From the IMG/VR virus record IMGVR_UViG_3300048583_000222, positions 1 to 64,000 of that record: 64,000 nt of DNA; one strand, written 5' to 3'. The stretch is from a virus. Shown here one piece after another: positions 53,866 to 60,170 of this stretch; position 1 is the first letter of the stretch; each line of letters starts with the position of its first letter. The position numbers and the translations under genes are program-made. The notes below the pieces were generated by a model. It searched no databases. It was not told where the DNA came from and saw only the letters and a program-made list of their open reading frames with translations.

Positions 53866-54212
53866 CTTCCTTCAGGTATAACGCTGCAGATGACCATGTA
53901 CTCAGGACCTATCTGCTCATGTGCTATGATGAACGTCTCAGACTGGCAGAAGATGTCACACACCTGTATCCCACTAGCATCCGTGGCACAGACATAGAAT
54001 TCTTTACCACTGGTGTGCAGCAAGACGTTACCTCTCACTGGAGTAGGTCTTTTCCCGGATAGTGTCTCCAGTCCCAAGTTCCTGTACTTGAAAGTGGTAC
54101 CTCCGATGCCAGGCTGATCCACTTCCTTAACCAGTGCCTGTACGGCCGCTGGAGCAGCAACTGTAGCTGCAGCGAGTCCTAGTAGTCTTCTGATAAAGCT
54201 TTTCCTATTCAT
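53862..54212 (-). CDS. Exported protein with Tat-like signal
   Basis: 116 residues. The N-terminus NRKSFIRRLLGLAAATVAAP has a twin-arginine followed by a moderately hydrophobic helix and an Ala-x-Ala-type region, resembling a Tat signal. The mature part is beta-rich with three Cys (CATDASGIQVCDIFC). It could act at the host envelope or be a minor virion protein. It is the first of the longer genes in the late operon. Confidence 0.55.
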   Translation of the reverse strand: MNRKSFIRRLLGLAAATVAAPAAVQALVKEVDQPGIGGTTFKYRNLGLETLSGKRPTPVRGNVLLHTSGKEFYVCATDASGIQVCDIFCQSETFIIAHEQIGPEYMVICSVIPEGR

Positions 54213-54213
54213 A

Positions 54214-54333
54214 TTACTCGATTGTTATGGTTCCTTTAAATATCCATGTGAATGGGGCACGTATCAACTGCCAGAGTCTGTGCAGCAGGCCTTTGCCCGA
54301 ATTGATGTGCAGCAAGACGTATCTTCCTTTCAT
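54214..54333 (-). CDS. Small amphipathic peptide (39 aa)
   Basis: 39 residues from the ATG at 54333 to TAA at 54214 (MKGRYVLLHINSG...LLHRLWQLIRAPFTWIFKGT). The C-terminal half is hydrophobic/basic and could contact a membrane. It fills the gap between the Tat-signal gene and the membrane-protein gene. The short length limits confidence. Confidence 0.4.
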   Translation of the reverse strand: MKGRYVLLHINSGKGLLHRLWQLIRAPFTWIFKGTITIE

Positions 54334-54360
54334 ATAATACTCATTAACTTATTGCTCATG

Positions 54361-54561
54361 TTACTTAATTTCCGAATGTGCTTCGAAGACTTCTAACGAA
54401 TCGATCCCAGGCCTGTACCAGTGCGAACCACGCATCTCTGAGGGATAGGCCTTGTACAGGACCAGTACTGCCACCCCTGCCAGCGCTTCCAGCAGCAGTA
54501 TAACCAGAATAGTCCTGAGCAGTTTTCGTGATAGGGTCAGATGTGAGCGATGGTTTATCAT
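54361..54561 (-). CDS. Small membrane protein, holin-like size
   Basis: 66 residues with one strong N-terminal membrane helix (LLRTILVILLLEALAGVAVL, about 14-33) after a basic start, then a short polar tail. It is fully nested in another frame inside the 109-aa gene at 54365-54694. Nested small membrane genes are typical of lysis cassettes (holin or spanin), but no lysin is adjacent. Its holin role is only a suggestion. Confidence 0.45.
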   Translation of the reverse strand: MINHRSHLTLSRKLLRTILVILLLEALAGVAVLVLYKAYPSEMRGSHWYRPGIDSLEVFEAHSEIK

Positions 54562-54694
54562 GTGATGATGGTTTCTGTGTCAGTTTGATCTTCCCCGGGA
54601 CAATGTGTTTGTACTCAGCCTCCAGTGCAGACTTCATGTGCTGTGTGATCTGCGCTGCCGGTGGAATGTCCTGTAGTCTGTACTTCCTTGCCAT
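54365..54694 (-). CDS. First gene of the late operon, unknown
   Basis: 109 residues from the ATG at 54694. A longer frame from 54793 is rejected because it runs through the control region. The N-terminal half looks coding (MARKYRLQDIPPAAQ; EAEYKHIVPGKIKLTQ). The C-terminal half (SAGRGGSTGPVQG...) overlaps the 66-aa membrane gene and may be its shadow. No domain recognised. Confidence 0.45.
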   Translation of the reverse strand: MARKYRLQDIPPAAQITQHMKSALEAEYKHIVPGKIKLTQKPSSHDKPSLTSDPITKTAQDYSGYTAAGSAGRGGSTGPVQGLSLRDAWFALVQAWDRFVRSLRSTFGN

Positions 54695-54721
54695 GAGATG
54701 AAGGTAACTACATTTCTGATA

Positions 54722-54737
54722 TGTAGTGCAGACTACA
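54722..54737. promoter_or_regulatory. Inverted repeat TGTAGT-GCAG-ACTACA, candidate operator
   Basis: A perfect 6-bp inverted repeat with 4-nt spacer lies 28 nt from the minus-strand start codon, in the leader of the late operon. On the plus strand it is followed within 5 nt by a run of seven T, so it could also act as a weak plus-strand terminator. Confidence 0.45.
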
Positions 54738-54813
54738 CAAAATTTTTTTAGTTGTGTGGAAAAGTAGTGTCGCGGGCGAGGAGTGGGTACCACTTCTGTT
54801 CAGGCCCCCCTAC

Positions 54814-54822
54814 TAACTTTTG
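54814..54822 (+). promoter_or_regulatory. Promoter-like -7 box for the early operon
   Basis: TAACTTTTG resembles the Bacteroidota -7 element TAnnTTTG with one extra T. It lies about 63 nt upstream of the ATG at 54886. The region between holds a GC-rich hairpin. Confidence 0.4.
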
Positions 54823-54885
54823 CGGAGGGTTAGCCCCCGCACACCTAAGAGCGTTCACTAATTTTCACCATAAAAACTCACACAA

Positions 54886-55488
54886 ATGAGCACGAAAAAC
54901 AAGCGCACCGTAGGTGCAGAAGAGTCCAGGTTCAATGCCATCATGAACTCACGTTTGGTAGCAGGATTGCACAACGCAGGCGAGCCTGTCCGTTGCAAGG
55001 TCTCTGGCAATCCACTGTTGGGATACTGGGATGAGCGTATCGTTAATCCCACAACTGGCGAGGTTGGTGCCCTGAAGGACATCTACTCGTTCAACGTGAG
55101 CAAGTTGCCTGTCATCCAGAGTCCATGGTTCAAGACGAATCATGCCAATGCCATTGCATTGGAGGCAGCTGGCGAGGTTGACCAAGCACGTGAGCTGTTC
55201 AACAAGCTCATGAATGCTACTCAGCTGACCATGGGCATCATCAACCGCGATGGCACGAAGGCCCAGTTTGCGAGCAATCAGCTCGTGGACGTGGTTATCG
55301 GAACAGCCAGCGTGGAGGATAAGGATGCTAATGGTAATCTGCTTGGCACGACGCATACCGCGTTGATTGCCGAGGGGATTACGCCTGTTACCGCCACCAA
55401 GCTCACCAAGCAGATTATGTTTGGCGCTGACGTGGAGGAGATTGACGAGGAGCCTGCAAAGGTGATCGGCAAGGTTGCCAGCAAGTAA
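54886..55488 (+). CDS. Abundant-looking early protein of unknown function
   Basis: 200 residues (MSTKNKRTVGAEESRFNAIM), mixed alpha/beta, acidic C-terminus (EEIDEEPAKVIGKVASK). Codon choice differs from the surroundings: Lys AAG, Asn AAT/AAC, Gly GGC/GGT and many GTT/GCC, as in highly expressed genes. It is the first plus-strand gene, with its own promoter-like box and a strong terminator 16 nt after the stop. It could be a single-strand DNA-binding or other stoichiometric early protein, but no motif confirms this. Confidence 0.65.
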   Translation: MSTKNKRTVGAEESRFNAIMNSRLVAGLHNAGEPVRCKVSGNPLLGYWDERIVNPTTGEVGALKDIYSFNVSKLPVIQSPWFKTNHANAIALEAAGEVDQARELFNKLMNATQLTMGIINRDGTKAQFASNQLVDVVIGTASVEDKDANGNLLGTTHTALIAEGITPVTATKLTKQIMFGADVEEIDEEPAKVIGKVASK

Positions 55489-55503
55489 GATCTTCTGCAC
55501 GAC

Positions 55504-55542
55504 CAAGGAGAGTGGCCCGCAAGGGCTGCTCCCCTTGTTTTT
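55504..55542 (+). terminator. Strong intrinsic terminator after the first early gene
   Basis: CAAGG/CCTTG, GAG/CTC and GCCC-GCAA-GGGC nest into one long stem, followed by TTTTT. It isolates the 54886-55488 gene as a single transcript. Confidence 0.85.
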
Positions 55543-55556
55543 GACGAGCGCAGGGC

Positions 55557-56138
55557 TCAGGTACTGAGTAGGCGAGCTCCTTCGAAGTCCAGTCCATCAA
55601 CTGGTTTTAGGTCCCTGAGCATGTCATCTGTTGGTCGTTTGTTGATCAGCATGTTGGCAGTGGTCGCCGTGACCTCCACAGCACCGCCACGCCTTAGGTG
55701 TACGGGATTGACGATGTAGATATGTGTAGTCTCCGTTGGAATGAGGATGCTCTTGTCAATGAGACCTTTAATGGCTGTCCTGTACTCAGTGGAGTTACGC
55801 TTACGCGTGACATCAGCTTTCCACAATGCATTGTTTTCGTACAGATCCAGCATAATGAGCCCGACTAAGTACCACTCTGAGCGGGTACATTGGGCTGCAA
55901 GGTCAGTGTGCGTCACTACAATGGGCTGTCTAAGCCTATGCGATGTCTCTCCGGTGCGATGTCTACTGTACTTTGTACCATTCATCTGTGTACGATACTG
56001 GTTGAACTCCTTGATCTGCTTGGAGATAGACTGTCCAATGCCCATGACTGCGAAGAAAGCGGGTAATGCGTTCGATTTACGTCTCATTTGCGGTGATTTC
56101 CCGACAAGATACGACATTTTACGGAGAAAAGCCGACAA
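55557..56138 (-). CDS. RepL-like winged-helix protein (replication initiator or regulator)
   Basis: 193 residues. After a basic start (GKSPQMRRKSNAL) the region about 70-165 has the RepL pattern: VTHTDLAAQCTRSEWYLV, TAIKGLIDKSILIPTE and THIYIVNPVHLRRGG (helix, recognition helix, then NP-x-x-x-x-x-G wing). RepL-type proteins initiate replication in plasmids and are used as replication or regulatory proteins by Bacteroidota phages. It is the only minus-strand gene in the early region and ends facing the terminator at 55504-55542. The start codon lies 4 nt from the tRNA-like element on the other strand. Confidence 0.65.
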   Translation of the reverse strand: MSAFLRKMSYLVGKSPQMRRKSNALPAFFAVMGIGQSISKQIKEFNQYRTQMNGTKYSRHRTGETSHRLRQPIVVTHTDLAAQCTRSEWYLVGLIMLDLYENNALWKADVTRKRNSTEYRTAIKGLIDKSILIPTETTHIYIVNPVHLRRGGAVEVTATTANMLINKRPTDDMLRDLKPVDGLDFEGARLLST

Positions 56139-56141
56139 ACA

Positions 56142-56238
56142 ATCTTTGTGAACGAGCCACTATGGCTGATCTATATTTCTACCTCTGATAAGAGAGGGGG
56201 TTAGGGGGAGAGATAGGGTTCGAGTCCTAACAAGGATC
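56142..56238 (+). tRNA. Degenerate tRNA-like element
   Basis: Acceptor-like strands ATCTTTG (56142-56148) and CAAGGAT (56231-56237) pair over 7 bp with one G-T. The 3' strand follows directly after a T-loop TTCGAGT and its CCTAA strand, as in a tRNA. The T-stem has one mismatch and one G-T pair. The D-arm is not regular, and the anticodon region (CCTCT-GATAAG-AGAGG) has a 6-nt loop, so no isotype can be given. At 97 nt it is longer than a normal class I tRNA. It may be a decayed tRNA or a tRNA mimic. Confidence 0.3.
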
Positions 56239-56589
56239 CTGCACATTGCGTAGAAATCGTACAAAATGCTACTAAAAGAGCCTCAAAGCTACGCAAAGTC
56301 TCATGAATCAGACTCAGTGGCAGGTGTTGTTCTCGTTTTACCATCGAAAGTCCAACTATTGAGACCTTCGGTCGGCCTCGCGGCGGGCCTATACCACTCG
56401 ACCACTCTCAGGTCAACTGACACACTGTCCTATTCCTCCCTTCCCTGGCAGTCTATGTAGCTCACAAGCCATCACACAGCCTACAACTGCCTCATCCTGA
56501 CCCATATACAACGTACCTCTTGTAGCTTGTACACGCTCCAGTCCACACACAACTCACGAAACATTCACAATAACCATAAACCATTTCAC
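56239..56589 (+). other. Gene-poor stretch with hairpins
   Basis: No convincing gene. An 8-bp stem TTGCGTAG (56246-56253) / CTACGCAA (56289-56296) encloses 35 nt. Short GC-rich hairpins (GACC-TTC-GGTC; GGCC...GGCC) follow near 56361-56389. A 64-residue frame at 56266-56460 has no coding character. A C-rich, A-rich leader precedes the gene at 56590. Confidence 0.4.
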
Positions 56590-56823
56590 ATGAAAAGGAT
56601 CATCGCACACATCTCATTCACACTCGGCATCCTCATGCCACTGGCCTGCCTCTTCAACGCCTACCACCTGTACATGTACACATACCTGGATGCACCTCGC
56701 ATCTTCCTCATGCTCTTCTGCATAGGGGTATGTCCACTGTCAGCGTACGGCTTCATATCATTGTACCAAGACCTCATGGCTTCGTACAGGCTCTCACGTT
56801 ACTGTGAGGACAGGCCTGAGTGA
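56590..56823 (+). CDS. Small two-helix membrane protein
   Basis: 77 residues from the ATG at 56590 (MKRIIAHISFTLGIL). An earlier in-frame ATG at 56527 is less likely because the extension is polar and the later one starts directly on a membrane helix. Two hydrophobic segments (about 5-24 and 36-58; IFLMLFCIGVCPLSAYGFIS) and a charged tail. Probably sits in the inner membrane. Function unknown; such early proteins often alter host uptake or exclude other phages. Confidence 0.5.
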   Translation: MKRIIAHISFTLGILMPLACLFNAYHLYMYTYLDAPRIFLMLFCIGVCPLSAYGFISLYQDLMASYRLSRYCEDRPE

Positions 56824-56836
56824 GTCTACAACTCAT

Positions 56837-56978
56837 TGCACCCTCGAATCGACTCTGTGTCCACTATTGGTACGTGGACATGCTACCACAGCAGGAGGAA
56901 AACTTCTAGAGGGTGCATACTTTACCGGGGACAATGGGCACCTCGTAAGCTGAGCGAACTCAGCATTGCCCTTATTTT
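56837..56978 (+). ncRNA. Structured RNA candidate: three-way junction followed by terminator
   Basis: A 9-bp closing helix TGCACCCTC (56837-56845) / GAGGGTGCA (56909-56917) encloses two nested stems, CTGTG/CACAG and TGTCCAC/GTGGACA, plus a small AGGAG-type hairpin. A second element, an intrinsic terminator, follows at 56936-56978. The 60-residue frame over this region lacks coding character. Together this looks like a free small RNA of about 140 nt, or a leader attenuator for the gene at 57003. Confidence 0.6.
56936..56978 (+). terminator. Intrinsic terminator of the 56837 RNA
   Basis: GGGCA and TGCCC close an inner perfect hairpin GCTGAG-CGAA-CTCAGC, followed by TTATTTT. It ends 25 nt before the next gene. 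Confidence 0.8.
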
Positions 56979-57002
56979 GACAGCTATCAGCTACTTACAC
57001 AT

Positions 57003-57407
57003 ATGTTGTATTGTATAGAACTCCGACCAATAGCAGGTATATGCTACACTCTTGTGGTAGAAGCAGACAATCCAGCACATGCCATGGCCTCATTATCACG
57101 TACCATGCGTATTGAGCTTGGTGTATACCGTGCACGTAACATCAAAGAGGGTAAATCCCCTGATCATGATGAGTACCAGCACATGAAGCGTTCTAAAGAG
57201 GCCCTGCGTACAGTGCGCAAGTACTACCGAAGACATAAGCCAACCTGGGGATGGAATCAGCCTGTACCGTTTGTTACAGTAAGCCTCATCCCACCTGGTA
57301 TGGCATGCAGTGCATCTTATTTCGGATACGGTGCTAACGGTGATCGCAGTATCGTAGGCCGTAAATTCTTTCAAACCCAAGATCTACTGACCCGCAAGAA
57401 GTCATAG
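57003..57407 (+). CDS. Basic early protein of unknown function
   Basis: 134 residues, basic in the middle (KRSKEALRTVRKYYRRHKPTW). The N-terminus YCIELRPIAGICYTLVVEAD is a beta hairpin, and the C-terminal part has a Gly/Ser-rich stretch (SASYFGYGANGD). I do not recognise the family. It follows the 56837 RNA directly and is followed by a strong hairpin (57436-57474). Confidence 0.5.
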   Translation: MLYCIELRPIAGICYTLVVEADNPAHAMASLSRTMRIELGVYRARNIKEGKSPDHDEYQHMKRSKEALRTVRKYYRRHKPTWGWNQPVPFVTVSLIPPGMACSASYFGYGANGDRSIVGRKFFQTQDLLTRKKS

Positions 57408-57435
57408 TATGGGTACGGAACCATTGATACATATA

Positions 57436-57474
57436 CGTACTGTCCCGAGCGTCTGGTAGACCAGGGGCAGTACG
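57436..57474 (+). terminator. Strong hairpin after the 57003 gene, terminator-like
   Basis: CGTACTG/CAGTACG and CCC/GGG form a long stem with an inner CTGGT-AG-ACCAG hairpin. The T tract is weak (GGTATT), so termination may be factor-dependent or the hairpin may mark a processing site. Confidence 0.5.
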
Positions 57475-57485
57475 GTATTGGTGGA

Positions 57486-57493
57486 TAACTTTG
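57486..57493 (+). promoter_or_regulatory. Bacteroidota-type -7 box TAACTTTG
   Basis: Exact match to TAnnTTTG, 19 nt upstream of the ATG at 57513 and just after a hairpin. No clear -33 TTTG is seen. Confidence 0.5.
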
Positions 57494-57512
57494 TAATCAA
57501 CATCTACATCAT

Positions 57513-57893
57513 ATGATCACATTAGCCACCTTACCTCAGGCTACAGCTCAAGAGGTATTCGACCAAGTAGCCATTCACCTGCTCACACAAGGAGAGAAGG
57601 CCGTAAAAGATGGTACATGCTTGTACAGAACAGAGTCTGGTCTGAAGTGTGCTGCAGGAGCCCTCATGTCAGATGAGGAGTATGCAGCGCTCCCTGAAAA
57701 TGACCGAAAATCAAGTTGGCGTAATCTGGTGTACGCTACACTAGCACCTTTCGAACATGTTGACTTGATAAACAGCTTGCAACACATTCATGACAGCGCT
57801 AATGTAGATAACTGGGAAAGATATCTGCTTATAACAGCCAGAGACTTTAACCTGAGGCCAACAGTAGTCACCAACTTCAAACATGCTGTATGA
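57513..57893 (+). CDS. Conserved phage protein with CxYR...GLKCAAGALM motif
   Basis: 126 residues. The phrase TAQEVFDQVAIHLLTQGEKA (split as TAQEVFDQVA and HLLTQGEKA), then CLYRTESGLKCAAGALM and EEYAALPEN, is a pattern I have seen in unannotated phage proteins, with two conserved Cys. The C-terminal part has a conserved HDSANVDNWE-like stretch. It has its own promoter-like box and terminator, so it is a single-gene unit. Function unknown. Confidence 0.65.
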   Translation: MITLATLPQATAQEVFDQVAIHLLTQGEKAVKDGTCLYRTESGLKCAAGALMSDEEYAALPENDRKSSWRNLVYATLAPFEHVDLINSLQHIHDSANVDNWERYLLITARDFNLRPTVVTNFKHAV

Positions 57894-57944
57894 GTGACAA
57901 AAAGAAGGATACTTTTTAAAGCTTACCATGTGAAGCATGGTTAT

Positions 57945-57985
57945 GGGTGTATCCTAGTCGCTTTCTAGGCACCCTTTATTTCTTT
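57945..57985 (+). terminator. Intrinsic terminator after the 57513 gene
   Basis: GGGTG/CACCC plus CCTAG/CTAGG stem with loop TCGCTTT, followed by TTTATTTCTTT. Confidence 0.85.
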
Positions 57986-58011
57986 ATCTTGTCACCAAAT
58001 TGTATCCACGT

Positions 58012-58227
58012 ATGGAACATACCTTCATACCCCGGGAGATCTACCTTCAGATGGTAGCAGTCTCCACAGGACAGACCAGGGAATTGCTGCAACACATCGC
58101 AGACAACTGGGGCAGTCCCCGAGCTGAGTTCTATTTTCAGCTCCATAGTTGTAAAGCACTGGTCATACGTATCAACGAAGATGACCACTCCATGGCCAAG
58201 TCCATCCAGCCCATCTGTCACAACTGA
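58012..58227 (+). CDS. Small protein of unknown function
   Basis: 71 residues from the ATG at 58012 (MEHTFIPREIYLQM). Mixed alpha/beta; no domain recognised. It is the first gene after the terminator and may be co-transcribed with the next genes (37-nt gap). An antisense frame over the same region is rejected. Confidence 0.5.
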   Translation: MEHTFIPREIYLQMVAVSTGQTRELLQHIADNWGSPRAEFYFQLHSCKALVIRINEDDHSMAKSIQPICHN

Positions 58228-58264
58228 TCTAACATTCATCACCATCATCAAAACAAAACGCATC

Positions 58265-58504
58265 ATGAAACCAAGAGCTGTTTCACCACCACCGTCTATT
58301 AGTAAGAAAGAGGCCGGCATCAAGCTGGCAAAGAGTTTTATTGCATTGTTCTTCCCATTCTTATTGATATGGGCCTTGTACATACTCACCGGGTTTGCCT
58401 TTGAGCCTGGAGATGTATTTGCATCTCCCACATTCTGGGCCATAACCACCTTCTACATGATGCTGGCATTGTGCATTGTATCACATATCTGGGAGGAAAA
58501 CTAA
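58265..58504 (+). CDS. Small two-helix membrane protein
   Basis: 79 residues from the ATG at 58265. Two hydrophobic segments (about 26-45, FIALFFPFLLIWALYIL; about 57-75, ITTFYMMLALCIVSHI) with a proline-rich start (AVSPPPSISKKEAG). Inner-membrane location predicted. Function unknown. The stop is 5 nt before the next start. Confidence 0.5.
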   Translation: MKPRAVSPPPSISKKEAGIKLAKSFIALFFPFLLIWALYILTGFAFEPGDVFASPTFWAITTFYMMLALCIVSHIWEEN

Positions 58505-58509
58505 GGAGT

Positions 58510-58818
58510 ATGAAAAAGAACTATGTGATTTACAAGTACTGTCCCCGGGTAGGGGAGCCCATGACAGCGTACAAAGACCTGCGGGTACTGTCCATTCAGT
58601 ACAATGCAATGGATGTCAATGGCGAGTCATTCTGTATATGGGCAGTAGTGGATACCAATTCACCTGCTCATGACTACCATTTCAGGATACTGGGAACAGG
58701 TAGTCAGCTTGATCCAAGATATCCGTATTACCTTGCTACATTTCAAATGGTACCATTCGTATGGCACCTGTTCTGTGATCAGAATATCGATCCCATCAAC
58801 AGTAAACATTTTCTCTAA
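58510..58818 (+). CDS. Protein of unknown function with aromatic-rich fold
   Basis: 102 residues from the ATG at 58510. An AAGGAG sequence lies directly upstream, close to the start, and the ATG follows the previous stop by 5 nt. The protein is beta-rich with many Tyr/Phe/Trp (YVIYKYCPRVGE; FQMVPFVWHLF). No family recognised. Confidence 0.5.
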   Translation: MKKNYVIYKYCPRVGEPMTAYKDLRVLSIQYNAMDVNGESFCIWAVVDTNSPAHDYHFRILGTGSQLDPRYPYYLATFQMVPFVWHLFCDQNIDPINSKHFL

Positions 58819-58841
58819 CAAATCAACAATCTTCCAAGAAC

Positions 58842-59270
58842 ATGAAAAGATTATTTACGGTACTGTTAGCCTGTCTGATGGTGGGCGCAGTACAATCCCA
58901 GGGGTACCTGGAGAATTGCACAGTAGACCGGTTCAGCTATGTACAGGCCTATGCCCAGCCGCAAGGCGGAGGTATTGAGGTAGGTGTATGGCCACAGGAG
59001 TCTGTATTTAAGCCTAAGGTAGCAGGCTCTACGGAACTGGTACAATCCACTACCGTAGCACCACTCATGTACACCACAGGCATAGCCCGGGTCAACCGGT
59101 ATGTGTACGGTACAGGCAGAGTGGGTATCAATGATTTGGACCGACTCTATCTGGGTGTAGGACTCAGGCTCTCATTACCTGTATCATCCACCCCGTGCAG
59201 TGTACTGGTAGAACCCCAGTACAGCACATTAGGCTTTAACACAACAGCAGGCTTTGGCCTGGCATTCTAA
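58842..59270 (+). CDS. Exported outer-membrane-protein-like beta-barrel
   Basis: 142 residues. A clear signal peptide (MKRLFTVLLACLMVGAVQSQG) precedes alternating beta strands (YVQAYAQPQGG; INDLDRLYLGVGLRLSLP; TTAGFGLAF). The protein ends in Phe, the usual C-terminal residue of outer-membrane barrels recognised by the BAM machinery. Two Cys flank the barrel part. A phage-encoded small outer-membrane protein would fit receptor masking or superinfection exclusion. This is inference; no specific family is recognised. Confidence 0.6.
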   Translation: MKRLFTVLLACLMVGAVQSQGYLENCTVDRFSYVQAYAQPQGGGIEVGVWPQESVFKPKVAGSTELVQSTTVAPLMYTTGIARVNRYVYGTGRVGINDLDRLYLGVGLRLSLPVSSTPCSVLVEPQYSTLGFNTTAGFGLAF

Positions 59271-59277
59271 GGAGGTA
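59269..59277 (+). promoter_or_regulatory. Strong Shine-Dalgarno AAGGAGG
   Basis: AAGGAGG lies about 5 nt before the ATG at 59282 and overlaps the stop region of the previous gene. Such a strong site is rare in this window, where most starts have only A/T-rich leaders. Confidence 0.5.
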
Positions 59278-59281
59278 TACC

Positions 59282-59698
59282 ATGTGGATAATAATAGCTA
59301 CAATCATAGGGGCACTGCTGGGAGCTGGATTGATGTACATTGCCCGGGAAAAAGAGGTGATTGACACGAAGAGGGACTATAGTGACCGGTTCGAGACTGC
59401 AAAGATGCTGTACAAGGAGCTCCTAACTTCCAAGGAGCGTGTTATTGCCTATCAGCGCGAAGACTTTGTGGATAAGCTGGAAACATACAAGCAACGCTTA
59501 AAAGATGTAGAGAAATTACACGCAGATTCCCGCTCTTTGGAATCACTTGCATTCTTTGAGTATGCCATCATGCGTACTATCCCCAATGTCTTTACCGACA
59601 CCGACTGGGATATTATACGTGGTAAGTATGCAGTTATGTATGATGATTTCTTAATCGGCCTCAAGGCCAAAGAGGGGGTAGAGCCATGTTTCAAATAA
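59282..59698 (+). CDS. Membrane-anchored coiled-coil protein, first of a paralogous pair
   Basis: 138 residues. N-terminal membrane helix (MWIIIATIIGALLGAGLMYIA), then a coiled coil (about 28-85, YKQRLKDVEKLHADSRS), then a helical tail (LAFFEYAIMRTIPNVFTD...YDDFLIGL). The same plan occurs in the next gene. It follows a strong Shine-Dalgarno. The coiled coil would face the cytoplasm or periplasm. Function unknown; paired membrane-anchored helix proteins could form a barrier at the host membrane. Confidence 0.55.
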   Translation: MWIIIATIIGALLGAGLMYIAREKEVIDTKRDYSDRFETAKMLYKELLTSKERVIAYQREDFVDKLETYKQRLKDVEKLHADSRSLESLAFFEYAIMRTIPNVFTDTDWDIIRGKYAVMYDDFLIGLKAKEGVEPCFK

Positions 59699-60111
59699 CA
59701 TCATCCCCCTCAGTGTTTGTACTACTGGCATTGCTTGGCATCGCGTGCTTTGCGTGTACAATACTCGCTATTAAGATACAGACTGATAAAGCACACATGA
59801 AAGATATGTGGGATTTGACCGATAAACTGCTGGCCACTCGTACTAAAGACCAGGAAAAGATCAGTGATTTGGAGGGTATTCTGTGGGAATCTGAGGTAGA
59901 ACTCAAAGCCCTGAAGGCTGTACAGTCACATACCACGCAGCTCCCTGCCCGTAATAAGGATGGTGTACAACTCACCGTACCCAGCTATCTGATAGCTATG
60001 GATTTTGCGGAGTATGCCCTTGCACGAGCTACATCTGTAGAGAATCTATCTAATCTGTGGAGTACATATTTTGAGGACTGCGCCAAACGCGCTGCACAAA
60101 ATCCTCAGTAA
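59686..60111 (+). CDS. Membrane-anchored coiled-coil protein, second of a paralogous pair
   Basis: 141 residues with the same order as its neighbour: N-terminal membrane helix (VLLALLGIACFACTILAIK), coiled coil (about 34-75, DKLLATRTKDQEKISDLEG), and a helical tail with MDFAEYALARATSVENLSN...YFEDCAKR matching the neighbour's FFEYAIMRTIPNVFTD...YDDFL pattern. It overlaps the neighbour by 13 nt. Tandem duplication with divergence is inferred. Confidence 0.55.
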   Translation: MFQITSSPSVFVLLALLGIACFACTILAIKIQTDKAHMKDMWDLTDKLLATRTKDQEKISDLEGILWESEVELKALKAVQSHTTQLPARNKDGVQLTVPSYLIAMDFAEYALARATSVENLSNLWSTYFEDCAKRAAQNPQ

Positions 60112-60143
60112 CTCGCTCAATTGAGCTAAACTCTCATCAGACG

Positions 60144-60169
60144 CCCGGTGTTTCTACACGTGGGTTTTT
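60144..60169 (+). terminator. Intrinsic terminator before the tRNA cluster
   Basis: CCC/GGG and GTGT-TTCT-ACAC form a stem with small bulges, followed by TTTTT. It ends the small-gene operon just before the tRNA-like element. Confidence 0.8.
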
Positions 60170-60170
60170 A

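Larger units (their letters stand above)
54695..54885. promoter_or_regulatory. Divergent control region between late (minus) and early (plus) operons
   Basis: 191 nt without a gene separates the outward-facing starts at 54694 (minus) and 54886 (plus). It holds a perfect inverted repeat (54722-54737), a long T tract after it, a -7-like box TAACTTTTG for the plus strand (54814-54822), a TACTTTTC box for the minus strand (54759-54766) and a GC-rich hairpin GCGG...CCGC (54822-54840). This is the natural site for the early/late switch, and possibly the origin. Confidence 0.6.

Noticed and set aside
56266-56460. 64-codon frame in the hairpin-rich stretch
   Set aside because: Low-complexity, no start context, and it overlaps likely RNA stems.
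56836-57018. 60-codon frame over the 56837 RNA
   Set aside because: The region is explained by perfect helices and a terminator.
57976-58449. 157-codon minus-strand frame
   Set aside because: It opposes two plausible plus-strand genes and lies right after a plus-strand terminator.
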